From assembly GCA_003344405.1 (NCBI GenBank), contig NOWV01000028.1, positions 372,001 through 436,000 on the forward strand: DNA of 64,000 nt, in the 5' to 3' direction. The notes beneath the pieces were generated by a model. The model was not told the DNA's origin. It saw only the letters and a program-made list of their open reading frames with translations, and searched no databases. Positions 39,900 through 51,857 of the stretch are shown one piece after another; position 1 is the stretch's first letter; each line of letters starts with the position of its first letter. A program made the position numbers and the translations under genes. This DNA is from Trichoplax sp. H2 (lineage: Eukaryota; Placozoa; Uniplacotomia; Trichoplacea).

Positions 39900-42800
39900 C
39901 TGCGGAGTATTGGCACTACTAGGCCGCAATGGGCAGTTTACTTCTGGTCCTCCACCACAGCGAAGGGTTGAACTTGTTCCAAGGTCCGATATCGCCGTAG
40001 GCGTAGCAGAAGCGTGGTTTACTAGCTATTGAAGATTGGATGTGTTGGATTTTGCATCGGTTTCTATTTATCTCCTACCTATCTCTACTCTTTGTCGTCT
40101 ACTTTATTCCTTGCCATCTTGGCATCCATTAAAGTCTACATCTTATTGGGCTTGTATTGAAAAATACAGCCGCATGTCTAATGGACCCCATCGATGGCGT
40201 CAGTGATGCCAATACTATTTGGATTGTAGCACGTCCGTCTTTGTCGATTCCAAATAGACAACATGTGCCCACTGTATGAGGATACGGTAAGCATGTTGTA
40301 TAGCACTTTTGCAATCATCAAGGCTAGGGTTATTTTGACTGATGGTTTTACATCGATGGTTGAAATGATGAAAGACTAGAGGAAGAAAAAAAGGCAGCGA
40401 TGGTGGCGAGTGGGGTCCTACTGTACCCCATTTCGGTTGAAGTGGGGGCCGCAATGGATGATGATTGTCATGGAAGCAGGCTAAAAGGCCAATGTCTACC
40501 CTACCTCTCTTTCACTAGACTGATCGAAGCTGTAGGAAAGACGATAGACTATTTTTACTAGACAAGAATGCACTCTTTAACAATCTACTCCACTCTTTGA
40601 AGGGCAAATAGCATCCATTTTGATCTTGTGTTGATGCAATGTTGTCTATTGGGCAGTATACCCGGGTGGGCATGGAAAATGTAGTGATGATCCACGTCTA
40701 GGGTATGTCGCGAAACGTTGTCAAAACATGATGGTATCGACCGAGAAGTGATGACAGTGCGGTATTGTCACCGCAATTTCCCGAGTACTAGACTGTCTTG
40801 TGGAAGAAGGCCGTGGGGGCCGCATCCTTTCTCTCCTTTTTCGACGGTTCGTTGGGTTAGGCGTTTTATTTTGAAATACAACTGCTTCACATGCAGTGGA
40901 TTGTTGACTAAGAAGGTAGAAAAAGACAATCTCTATCTGTGGTTCTACTCATTTGACACCATAGTCAAGCAAGATGGCTGATTTAAATGATTGAAAGTAT
41001 CAACAGCCATAGCAGCTGGGAAAAGAGTTCGCGTCTACACTCGACACGTTTCCCACTAGCGACGAGTGTGTCTTTCAACCATGTTGTTGTTGAATTTTTC
41101 TACTTTCCTTGCCTCCATCCAATACAAGTGATTGTAAACGACAAGAGCGACAAGAAATGACAAAGTCATGTTATGACTTACCTTGAAGAAAGTATTTGAA
41201 TCCAAATCGGCTTTCCAAGTGGGTTTTTTCGACCTTTTTAGCGATCTCTACTTGGGCGTTTAGGAAACAAATGCTGTTGCTAAAAAATACTTTGGCATTG
41301 ACCAGTTGATACCGTGGCAATGACGCACCGGCTTGATGTTCGACCTGGTTTAAAACCTATTCCAGGGCGGCATGCATCAAGCAGACTCCTAGGGAGGGGA
41401 AAAAAAGAAGCCGCTTGTACTGTAGAGACTACGCTGCCGCTTTAGGCTGCTACAGTCCATGGATGGTGTACAATGTACTGTATTCTACAGTACAGTACTG
41501 TCGCCATTTAGCATCCTGTACGGGCTGTACAGTACAGTGTCTCCTGTCCAGCAGTACAGGATATGGTGGACTCGACTTTCCAGTACAGTACTGTACACTG
41601 TACAGCACTGGACTTTTCGTTCCGGGTCCGGACCAGATCAGGACCTTTGGGGCAATTATAGTACAGTGTACAGTACTGTACTGTACAATATAATGTATTC
41701 TAGAACTGGATATGGACTGGACTTTCCAGTACAGTACAGTACTGTACTGTACATACAGTACTATACTGTACACTGTACAGCACTGGACTTTTCGCTCCGG
41801 GTCTGGACCGGGATCAGAACCTTCAGGCAACTACAGTACAGTGTACAGTACTGTACACTGTACAGTAGTACTGTACTGGATATGGTGGACTGGACTTTCC
41901 AGTACTGTACTGTACAGTACTGTACAGTACTGTAGACTGACTCTACAGTGCAGAGTCTGTAAAAAAAGGGTCTGGACTGTACAGTACAGTGCACAGCACT
42001 GGACTTTTCGTTCCGGGTCCGGACCAGATCAGAACCTTGGGCCAACTATAGGACAGCGTACTGTACAGTACTATATATTGTATTCTAGTACTGGATACTA
42101 CTGTATGGACTGGACTTTCCAGTACTGTCCTGTACTGTAGACTCTACAGTGTAAAGTCTGTAAAAGGGCATGTACTGTACAGTACAGTACTTTTTCGCTC
42201 CGTGTTCGGACCGGGATCAGAACATTGGGGCAACTACAGTACAGTGTACTGTAGTATACTGTACAATATACACTGTACAGTACTGTACTACTGTACTGTA
42301 CACTACTGGAGAGATGGCACGATCTGTGAAGACCTGGAAAACTACAGTGTACAGTACCCTGTACTGTGCAAGACTACTGTAATTAGGGCGTAACCATTGT
42401 TTTATTTATTGATTATTTGGATATTTATATTTGTTAGTCAACCTGTGACGACAGTGGGGACAAATGGACAATCAATCATTTCTTGTCCGTTGTTGTCATT
42501 AGTCAATGGAAAGGTAATCTCCACGCCAGAATAGTGTACAACAATATGATGCACAATATGATGGGTGTCATAAAGTACATTGGACCACGCTGGCAGTGCG
42601 CTAGTTTACTTTACTTTATCCAAGACAGGCTGAGACAAAGTAGAGTCTGTATGCAACTTGCAACGCCAAAGGTGGCGGCACTACAATAATAGTATCATGG
42701 ATGGATGTGGAGGAGGATTGAGTCCCTGGTGCCATCCAGGCACATACTGTACCTGTGTACCATGTCAATGGGTCCATTGATACGGTAATCGATTCAGAAT

Positions 42801-43960
42801 ACGATAGTAGCTTCAAAACCTTTCACAAGATGGACTTGTCCAAAAGAGAAATTGTCTTTTTTTGCCAATTCCTCAATCCTGATACAGAGTACGCTCGAGA
42901 CCCTAGTGTCCTATGGGATCGTTATAAACTACTGTGCTGTACCTCCAGTAGACACTACTGTCATGGAGTAGTTCGCGCACTCCCTACGAGTGTACAGTAT
43001 TGGAGACCCGAAAAGAATGTGACCAATGGAATGTGGAAAAGAAAATGTTCTTCCAGTACATTTTCGGTCAATATTGGCCCAGTAGAGTATTGTACTAGAC
43101 CACTCATTAAAGCCAATTGTATAGTACTATAGCTTGTACACTATTGTACCGTATGTACTGTCAAAAGTAGTGCAATAAAAATGAATGGTGGACTAACTCA
43201 ATTGATAGACTATTGCTAGCGAAATACGCTTTAAAATGTATACCAAAACGAATTTCATTGCTACTCGTGACTACAACTGTGAAAGATCTCGATCCACGGT
43301 ATGAATCACTATACAAATGAAATGGACGATCATTCAACCCTACAGACGAATAATACGAGTGTTACTCAAAATAATAAAGAATCATTCAGATACGCGTACT
43401 TTTCAAAGTTAATGATAAAAGCGTTCTAAAAATATTGCTGAAAATGAATTAAGCCCACGAAAGTGAAATGATACGAGTGGGGAGGCCAAGCCCAAAAAGG
43501 TGAATCGACTGGTAGTATAATAACCTACAGCGGTATGTTCAGCAAAACTTAAAACTACTACAGTATACTGCCATACTTTACCAAGGGCATACTGCACTGT
43601 ACTGGATCACACTCAGATCCACTCGACTTTCTGAGCGAAAGTGGACGGTCTTCTGTCCGTCCCCAACTAGACCACACAAAGCGCTGCAAACAGCAAATTT
43701 GGATAACAAGCGTGAGCAGTGTAGTGTATCGTTTCAGACACAAGATTGACTTAAAATAACTAGCAAAATAGTCGACCCACTTATTTTGACTAGGTAGAAC
43801 GGCTTTGCCCTGTCCCTCCTCCCTTTCCTGGTTACGATGCCCGCGGGCGGAGATCGAAGATACTAACCATCCGGGCCCCGAGCTTCAGCCTTCGGACTCT
43901 GCGCTCTGGGCCTGCGTCACAGCCGTCACGATACGAGCAAAAGGCGTTTGCGTGTTTGTA
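39900..43960. other. GC-richer island, probably repeat/transposon-derived
   Basis: Composition rises clearly above the AT-rich flanks from about 39.7 kb to 43.95 kb, with CpG-rich stretches such as CGGGCCCCGAGCTTCAGCCT near 43873. Several frames of 60-125 codons exist (the longest outside the repeat array is 42755-43132, containing FFCQFLNPDTEYARDPSVLW), but none shows a family signature I recognise. The minisatellite at 41450-42380 lies in the middle. I infer decayed mobile or satellite DNA; no transposase or reverse-transcriptase motif was seen. Confidence 0.4.
41450..42380. repeat. Palindrome-rich minisatellite (TACTGTACAGTAC blocks), about 160-220-bp higher-order unit
   Basis: Each unit contains TGGACTGGACTTTCCAGTAC, a long self-complementary stretch of TACTGTACAGTAC-type repeats, then CACTGGACTTTTCGTTCCGG, GTCCGGACCAGATCAGAACC and TTGGGGCAACTA. 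GGACTTTTCG or its relative recurs near 41608, 41786, 42005 and 42185. Because GTACTGTAC, TGTACA and GTACAGTAC are palindromic, both strands show open frames of nearly the same low-complexity peptide; these are not genes. Confidence 0.92.
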
Positions 43961-44328
43961 CTGTAGCGAATAGAGGGTAAATGGTGAATAAGTTTCCTAT
44001 ACGATACTGTGCCTTGTGAGGTTAGCTAGTGTACTAGTATCTTACCTCTCCACATTACAGTACTTCAATTACAGTGCAAAGAAAAGCTTCTGATTCTACT
44101 CGAATCTCCATGGTGTTCATGTGCCAACTTGTGCCTTCCAGAGCAGTTTTGCAAATTCAAATCAATGCGTAGACATTAGACAACGTCCAATCCATTGGTT
44201 GTAGCTGGCAATACATCTCCTAATTCAACTAGCTATCTACTCGACTTATCGTATCAAGCAGTAGTTAATAATAAGGTTCAGATCGTCGCCCACAATCGGT
44301 CAAACCAAATCACTGGCACGCCTGCAAG
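43961..44328. other. Region upstream of NOC2L
   Basis: Return to AT-rich sequence directly before the NOC2L start; probable promoter and 5'UTR by position. No specific motif identified. Confidence 0.35.
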
Positions 44329-47300
44329 ATGCCATCTAAACGCAAGAGCAAAGCTTCAGCTCCTAGTCGTAATAACCAGCCTCAATCTTTGCCTGCTCAT
44401 AAAAGGTATACCTTTTTACAATTCAATCCATAACTTACCGTTTCAATCAGTTATAAATGTCTTCATACTTTCGACATGGTAAATGGACGTATTGTAGTAG
44501 AATAGCACTTAACTTCATGGATGTGAAATAACGTGTCGAGTTGTGGAAATGATTGCATTCAACCTGCATACGCTCGTAGACGCCATGGCAGCTGCAGATA
44601 GCAGACACGTCTACAGCTGTTATCGTGTTGTTAATTCAATTTCATCATGCATCAATACGCTATAGCGTCCATTTTACTCGGGCAAACTACGGTTCTGTCT
44701 TCTAAACAACTGATGCAATTGCTAGTCGAACACTTGCCTTACTACCAACGTGTTATAGTCAATGAACATAACGTTATCTGCAATCACTCCTCAGTTATAG
44801 TAATCACTTGCAATGTTCGTAAACTAGAGCAAGCAATAGTGTACCTGCAATCAAACTCATCTTTTCTTGCGTAGGAAAAAGCTTAGCGATTTGAAAACGG
44901 AAGAGTTCCTTTCTTATGGTCTCGACAGTGATATCGAAGAAGACATTCAAGACGATGTCGACCATGAAGAAAAGAAAAGCGATGCAAGGTGCGTAATTCT
45001 CTATTGCAACGGAATGAAATGACAGACATGGTCAATTCATAACCTGCAGAAACCGTACAATTGCTACATCGAAGGCTTTACCAATCTAAGACAATTCTTA
45101 ATGTTTGCACTTTTGTAAACGGCGAATTAGCGATTGACTGCTGTAACACACCTGTTACTTAGTATTACGCCATAAAATCTGATTAATAATCACTATTTGA
45201 ATCTATTAGTGCTTCCGGTAAAACATCGAAACACAAGATGCAGCTGCAACGTCTGCAAGAAAACGATCCGGAATTTTACAATTATCTGAAGGATAACGAT
45301 CAAAATTTGTTAGAATTTGACGTCAGCGATGATGATGGTGATAATGACAATGACGATGATGGTGATGATGACAATGATGATGATAATGACGAGGATGATG
45401 GTGAAAATAAAAGTTCTAGTAGTGATGAGGAACAAAACGTCAAACAGGATATGCCAAATCAGAACGACCAACGTCAAGATCCTAGCATCCAACAGCATTC
45501 TGGTAAAGTAGTTACAGAAGAAATGGTCAACAAATGGAGAGAATTGTTTGAAGTCAGTTTTTCATCATCAATGATACCATTCTGTAATTACACCAAAATT
45601 ACGGATAACGTTTTCCTCTTACTTACTTCTGCCAATAGGCATATTCATATGCAGCCATGAAGCAAATCACTAAAGTATTTCATGCTGGCTTACATCAGCG
45701 CATCTTAACAAATGAGGAAAATCAAAACGAAAAATTTATTTACCGAATTGACAATGATGACGGTATACGAATACAGTTTCAATGATTTCTTATCTGGGAT
45801 TGAGTTATTATTTCCTAATTCAAATTTTCAATATGCTCTTACAAAACTATTTTTTCACGTTTTAGTCTTAAACGCTATTATAAACTTGTGTTTAAGCCAA
45901 ATTCCTTCGTATTTGGATCATTTCTTCCCTCCACCAGCGCAAGAAAAATCAAAGAAAAAGTTATAGAAATTATATAATTCCATTCGTAATATCAACATTG
46001 AATAATTACAAATTGCCCTATTTTCTACATACTGTATTAGACCCGATCTACCTTCGTCATCGAAGAAATGGCCGCAATTTAAATTATCTATTAAATCCTA
46101 TCTGTCTGATCTCTTGCAGGTAGATTTCTTCACTTTAGTATCTTACCTATTGAAATATTACAGAAAGTCGCTGATTTTTCCACTAAACATTAATTAAATG
46201 TTCTTTATTGATTCGGCACCATTTTTCTATATCCAGCTCCTTAAGCATATCTCTGATCCCAAAATATTATGTGGTATTCTACGCAGCTTCAAATCTATCT
46301 TTCGTTATTGCGGGTGTTTCCCCAAGTTATGCAGGCAGTATATGAAGGTAAATACAATTGAAACCCAATAAAGAATATGTCCATCATGTCAATGGATGTG
46401 CAGTTTCTGATAGTTGCTGTTTTGCATCTAAAATTAGCATTTGATGCATTTGTGGAGCTCATCAACACAGGAAGATGTACGTGTTTTAGCATTCTTATGC
46501 ATTCGAAAGTTGATGGATTTACTAACTTCGAAGGAATTTAACGAAACCATTAAAGTATATTTTGACCAAAGACGGTCTTTCAATAAATAATAAACTGACT
46601 CTTAAAATTCTGTGAAATTATCAATGTTGTATCTTATGTAAATTTATTACCAATCAATAATTTTACCAACTGTAGATGCGAAATGTTATCTTACCCCCAT
46701 TCTTTCTTACGTTTTATAGTTGATGTATACAGCGTATATTAGAAATTGTAAATTCACTACTCCAACTACACTACCATTTATTACATTTATGCAAAGCTGT
46801 CTACTCGAAGTTTACAACATTGATAGTTCCGTTACATATCAGCATGCATTTATCTACGTTCGCCAAATGGCCATCCACCTAAGAAATGCGATGACCTTAA
46901 AGAAGAAGGTAACCTACTGCATATTGTGCTTTATTGTTGCTCCCATAGATCAATGTGACTATTACACCCCCTTTAGAAATATTGACATTGATGTAACTGC
47001 ATTTTTTTTTAGGACGCTTTTCAAACTGTTTACAACTGGCAGTATTTGCACTGCATCCATTTATGGTGCAGAATTCTTAGCGATATTTCATGTAGAGAGG
47101 CATTGAAGCCTCTCATTTATCCATTAGTTCAGACGACATTAGGAGTTATTCGGTAAAATTATCTAAATTAAAATGATTGATTTTATGCTCGTTATTAGCT
47201 GTAACAATCTAGTAATTTCTTCAGCATATTGCAACTATAATTAAATACGTTGTTGCCGTGTATTTTTTTATTAATGGCATAATTAAGGTTGGTTCCAACA

Positions 47301-48651
47301 CCGCGCTTCTATCCGCTAAGGTTTCATTGCATTAGATCACTAAATTATTTAGCGCGCTCTGCGAAAACTTACATACCAGTTTCCTCATATTTACTTGAGG
47401 TGAGATATAAGTTATGCCATCGTCTTGTTGAGAGGTATTATGAACATACTGATATTCACATTTTCAATATACACCAAAGATATTGGACACGACTGAATTA
47501 ACAAAGAAGAGAATGAAGGAATCATCTGGTAAACCTATCGATTTTGTATATGCATTGAGCATGCCGAAATCAAAATTGGCCACCAAACAATTCTATGTAA
47601 GTATAGTTGATTCTACCAATAAACTTGCCTAATGAGTTTTGCCCCTAAAGTATATTCGAAGTTACTACGGATCGAACTTGCTGGTGATACTCTTATAATA
47701 AATTTCTTAGGATGCTACAGTGGAAAATATCTTTGAGTTGCTGTTAGACCACTATGCTGCTCATTCCTACTCTGTCGCCTTTCCTGAATTAGTTTATTTA
47801 GCTATCAGAACGGTATTATTATCATTAACATTTTAGCTAAATACTTTCTAATTGCTTTGCTGCAAAGACTGAATTATTTAATATTTACCTTGATATCCTG
47901 GTTGGTAGCTGCGACAATTCCTGAAAACGAGTAGCTTCTCCCATTATCGTAGATTAATGAAACAGCTTGTTGATAAGGTAGACTTAAGACTGTAGACTAT
48001 ACTCATCTTTGCAATCGTCTAATAGATAAGCTTAGTAATGAACTAATTCTCACTGTAACTTTTAGATTGAGGAAACGTCAAAAATTATTGACAGTAAACG
48101 CTCGATTGTAACTTTCGGACCTAAAGATGATCAACAGATTGTAAGTTTAAAGTGTCAAGGTAGCTCATATTGAAACATCTTGAAAACTGTTTTTAATAAT
48201 GGTTTTGTCTTTTGTCGCGTATAGCAACGTTGGGAAAGTGCTTTAATGTCTACTGTAAGTCCAATAGAGAAGTATTATAAAACTTGGATTACAGCGAAAG
48301 CAGATCGAATGAAACAAAATCTGGAAAATGCAAAGGTATACGATATATTGCAGCAATAAGTAATAACCGTAATTTAACTTTGTTATCAAAAAATTATAAT
48401 GAATTAATTAGTATTCGATATACCTTGCGATCTGTACGCAGGATGAAGTAAGTGAAAACCGAAGCAAAAATTCGAGACCTAGTAAAAATGCTAAGCGTAA
48501 GAATAATAAAAAGGCAAACCAAGGCCAAGTAGATAAAAAAATTGAAAAACGTGAAAAAGACGAAAAAGACATGTCCGACGGTAGCGAAGCGTCTGTGGAC
48601 GTAGATGATGAGGTAGTGGATTTGGAATTCTCTGAAGATAGTAGTGACTAA
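44329..48651 (+). CDS. NOC2L: NOC2-like nucleolar complex protein, complete, 17 exons
   Basis: Nucleolar factor that, with NOC1/NOC3 family partners, moves pre-60S ribosomal particles from nucleolus to nucleoplasm. Exons: 44329-44405, 44875-44988, 45210-45552, 45639-45762, 45866-45959, 46041-46119, 46237-46347, 46438-46554, 46720-46908, 47013-47152, 47288-47399, 47480-47596, 47711-47812, 47909-47977, 48066-48140, 48225-48335, 48442-48651. All join in phase to 727 residues (human 749). The N-terminus is basic ([10 protein letters not shown]), then [20 protein letters not shown] and a long Asp-rich tract. The Noc2 domain shows [57 protein letters not shown] and [13 protein letters not shown]. 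The tail has a Lys-rich stretch ([13 protein letters not shown]) and ends in acidic [11 protein letters not shown]. The Asp tract is coded by a GAT/GAC-rich microsatellite-like sequence (about 45322-45410), so its length may vary. Confidence 0.96.
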
Positions 48652-50258
48652 AGACTTATAAATCTGTGATATGGTCCTATAAATGTCGCTTCCACTTCCA
48701 AGTCATAGTTACAATGACATATTTACGTGTTGTCACACTAAAATGAAGTCATGTATAGTCGAATTGCCACATAAGAACATGCTAGAATTGATGTTTATTG
48801 CAAAATTTTTCCATAATTTTTTATGCTAAAACAAATGCAAATCTGTATTTTATCTCAGCACACTGTCATAATAAAGTTTTTACATTTATGATATTGAACC
48901 AAGAGATGAATTCATAGACAACGGTGAGGAAAGTTCATTTTTCTCCTATTATAGTCGATATTTGAAACTCTCCAGCGATTTTATGGGTAGTAGTATCACC
49001 AGCTTCGCTTTTGCAGAATAGCTGGCGATGAAAACATTTTTATTCATTACAAAATAATTGATAATAAATTAATACTGTCTAAGCGTATTTAGCGATTTAT
49101 CTTTCAATATATCATCAAGGTTAATTGATATATTCCCGCATTTAAAGCACTAACGAAGATACCGTAGAAACGTACTGTTGTTAATATTATTCATAGTAAT
49201 ACCTTGCCATAATTTTAATCAACTCGTTTCTTTACTTTAGTGAGAAGGAATAGTGATAATACCTTAAAGTAGACTAACAGTCTAATACATATAGAAATAA
49301 TTGTATTACCAGTTAACGATCAATCTTCTAAGAGTACTGTAAACACCTACTGTCTACAAATGCTGAATATAAGATTGATTTGCTGTAAATAGAAGAGAAA
49401 GACACTTAAGGCATAATAGCTCATAACATTAATTCATCCGTATTAACTTCTTCTTTTTTATCTTCATATGATTCTGTGACTGTCACTTCATTAACGTCAG
49501 GAGCTAAAATGGCATAAAAATTAAAGTTGTGAGATTAAAAAAAGGATCTCAAATTCTGTAATTACATTAATATCGTCAATTTTAAGAAGAATTTGCAAGA
49601 AACTTTAATACGAAAGTACTGAAACTCTTTATGAATTACTATGTATCTCGTAGCCAGAAGATATTGCTTGTAGTAAAGATTATTTTGTGGCTCAATCTTT
49701 GTAATGAATCTACAGTACATACATACTCATTGCCTCTACATAGCAACACTAATCGTAAAGGCATAAATATACATGCAACTGCAATTTCCGTTGACAATAT
49801 GAAGGAATAAAAAATTACTCCAATCGCGATTTTTCACAGATCAAATTTTTCCAAGCGTCAACGATAGTAAAAATAAGTTTCGGCATGGTAATGCCTATTT
49901 AGCGAGTAGCATGCTCGCTCATTATACTATGCCCGACATCATCTACTTATTTTACTAATCCGAGAGGAATAGGATCGCTAGCCTTTTAAATTGGCATATC
50001 CACAATATTTTAACTCGTATATACAGCATAAATATGCCAAAATTTTGATTAAAGTAGAGTATATTAGCCCACTGCGATTCCTAAACTCACTAGATATAAC
50101 TGAAATTTATCCGTGAAGATAACCGGATTTCTAAATGATCAATACGAAGACTTGTAAATGAAATCGAAGGTAATAAAATTGAATAGTATAAAGGGAATTA
50201 TTCATGTAATAAGATATGCCGAGTACGTGTTCTAGTTGGAGAATATGTGTGAATTACA
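48652..50258. other. Convergent intergenic region, NOC2L to Sel1 gene
   Basis: Contains the likely NOC2L polyadenylation signal (48870-48875). The rest is AT-rich and no further coding signal was found. Confidence 0.5.
48870..48875 (+). promoter_or_regulatory. Probable polyadenylation signal of NOC2L
   Basis: AATAAA about 220 bp after the NOC2L stop codon, followed by a GTTTTT stretch. Confidence 0.6.
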
Positions 50259-51857
50259 TTATTTGACGTAGGAATAATTTACTTTACCTGGTACTACCAT
50301 CACAAGACTGCGAACACCATAATGTTCATCGGCTTTTTGCCCTAAATAGACCATGTAATAATCTAATGATTCACTTGCTGACTGTATCTGATTTTTAAAG
50401 TGACGATCAGCTCGACGTCGATTAGTTTCTGTTCCTAAACCGAATTGATAAATAATTCCAAGATGATAATGCTGTAATACATAGACGCTGTGATTATCGA
50501 GAGCAAGTTGAAAATATTTGTTAGTTTTGTTGATTTGAAATAATCGTTTTTTGGATTCTTTGTGATATAATTTACCCATCAAGTAATAAGCATAAGGGCA
50601 AGGCATCGCTTGCTTATACAGCTTGGCTGCAATATCTTTACGATGTGTTATTTTTTTTATTAATTTTCCAATTTGACAGTAAAAAAGTGGCTCTTCATAG
50701 TGTTGTGTGGCATAAGCTAGATAATGGCAAGCCTTGACCATGTTAACATGGCATCCAATACCATTTTTATATATTAAAGCTAATGCAATCGATGCTTTAG
50801 CTAATCCATCTCCCATACGGAAATCTCGAGAAACGATAGCTCGATTTAAATAACTGATAGCAATATCATAATCACGTTCAACGCTATAGCCGCACAAGTA
50901 GGCAACAGCTAAATCATAACATGTTCTAGCAAAGCTATAGCGGAAGGATTTTTGTAACATTTCAAAACGATTTATTATATCATTTATATCGCTATCATCG
51001 CATAATGTGACAACATCATGTTGAGCTAACGCATGGCCATTTTTAGCTGCTAAAAGTAAATAACGCTTATGTAAAATTCTGTCTTGTTGAATGCCTTGTT
51101 TTACGTTATAAATCCATCGTGATAAATTGAAATAGCCAGAAGGTTCTTCATGATCGCCAGCTTTTTCAAAATATTCTCGTGCTCGTGTGTACTCATCATC
51201 ATTTTTCTTGTTATAATAATTGAACTTAAATGTTAGATAACCTAACTGATTGTAGATTCTTCCATAATACTGTTGTGGGCTACAATCGACTTTCTCAAAA
51301 TCATATTGATTATCATCATAGTAACTGCTTGCTCTCTGATGCAATATTAAATCCGATTGGCGACATAGTGCACTATAGTAGGAATGGATTTGTTGACGCC
51401 ATTCTGGAAGTTTGCTATAATTTGACCATAAGCAGCGATCGGCGTCAGAATAAGCTTCGCCTTGTGCAGCCGATGTGATATACATTCGTACTCGCAATTC
51501 GATTAATTCCCTTTTATCCATAACACAAGCATATTGACCATGATTAGCCTCATCCCGACTGCAACATAGTTGACAAATATGATATTGGGCTGATGGATGA
51601 TTTAATTTAGCTGCTTGACTATAATGGATAAATGCTTGATTGAAATCTTTTGAAACTCTTCCTAAACCAAACTGATAGATATAACCTAATTCGAAATGAG
51701 AATGGGCGTCATTACTTGCTTGAATTCTCTCCTTATACAACTGTATCATTTGATCGTATAATTCGTTGTTAATTTTTTCCCTAGTTAAATGTTTCAAAAG
51801 TTGATTAATGTCTTTCTTTTTCCCGTAATGAAGGATAGTTTTTCGTAACTCTTCCAT
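50259..51857 (-). CDS. Intronless Sel1-like repeat protein, 532 aa
   Basis: Single uninterrupted frame. It is a chain of Sel1/TPR-type helical repeats, usually a protein-interaction scaffold. Clear repeats: HFELGYIYQFGLGRVSKDFN (about residue 55), the YGRIYNQLGYLTFKF region ending EYFEKAG (about 203-240), LLAAKNGHALAQHDV (about 270), YDLAVAYLCGYSVERDYDIA (about 315), ASIALALIYKNGIGCHVNMV (about 355), and YHLGIIYQFGLGTETNRRRA (about 465). No signal peptide or membrane segment is visible. An intronless gene is odd here, where every other gene has 4-27 exons; retroposition, or acquisition from bacteria or another protist, are both possible. Base composition matches the neighbourhood. Start chosen at the first ATG, MEELRKTILHYG. 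Specific function unknown. Confidence 0.85.
   Translation of the reverse strand: MEELRKTILHYGKKKDINQLLKHLTREKINNELYDQMIQLYKERIQASNDAHSHFELGYIYQFGLGRVSKDFNQAFIHYSQAAKLNHPSAQYHICQLCCSRDEANHGQYACVMDKRELIELRVRMYITSAAQGEAYSDADRCLWSNYSKLPEWRQQIHSYYSALCRQSDLILHQRASSYYDDNQYDFEKVDCSPQQYYGRIYNQLGYLTFKFNYYNKKNDDEYTRAREYFEKAGDHEEPSGYFNLSRWIYNVKQGIQQDRILHKRYLLLAAKNGHALAQHDVVTLCDDSDINDIINRFEMLQKSFRYSFARTCYDLAVAYLCGYSVERDYDIAISYLNRAIVSRDFRMGDGLAKASIALALIYKNGIGCHVNMVKACHYLAYATQHYEEPLFYCQIGKLIKKITHRKDIAAKLYKQAMPCPYAYYLMGKLYHKESKKRLFQINKTNKYFQLALDNHSVYVLQHYHLGIIYQFGLGTETNRRRADRHFKNQIQSASESLDYYMVYLGQKADEHYGVRSLVMVVPGKVNYSYVK

Noticed and set aside
41415-42140. Several overlapping frames of 60-158 codons on both strands
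   Set aside because: They arise from the palindromic TACTGTACAGTA minisatellite, which lacks stops in several frames and encodes the same Tyr/Ser/Thr/Val/Cys-rich low-complexity peptide on both strands.
42755-43132. 125-codon plus-strand frame
   Set aside because: Longest frame in the GC-rich island but without any motif, splice context or homology I recognise; not enough to call a gene.
45310-45498. Antisense frame of Ile/Val-rich peptide opposite NOC2L
   Set aside because: Mirror of the GAT/GAC repeat coding the Asp tract; not a membrane protein gene.
51230-51478. Plus-strand 82-codon frame
   Set aside because: Shadow of the Sel1-repeat gene on the opposite strand.
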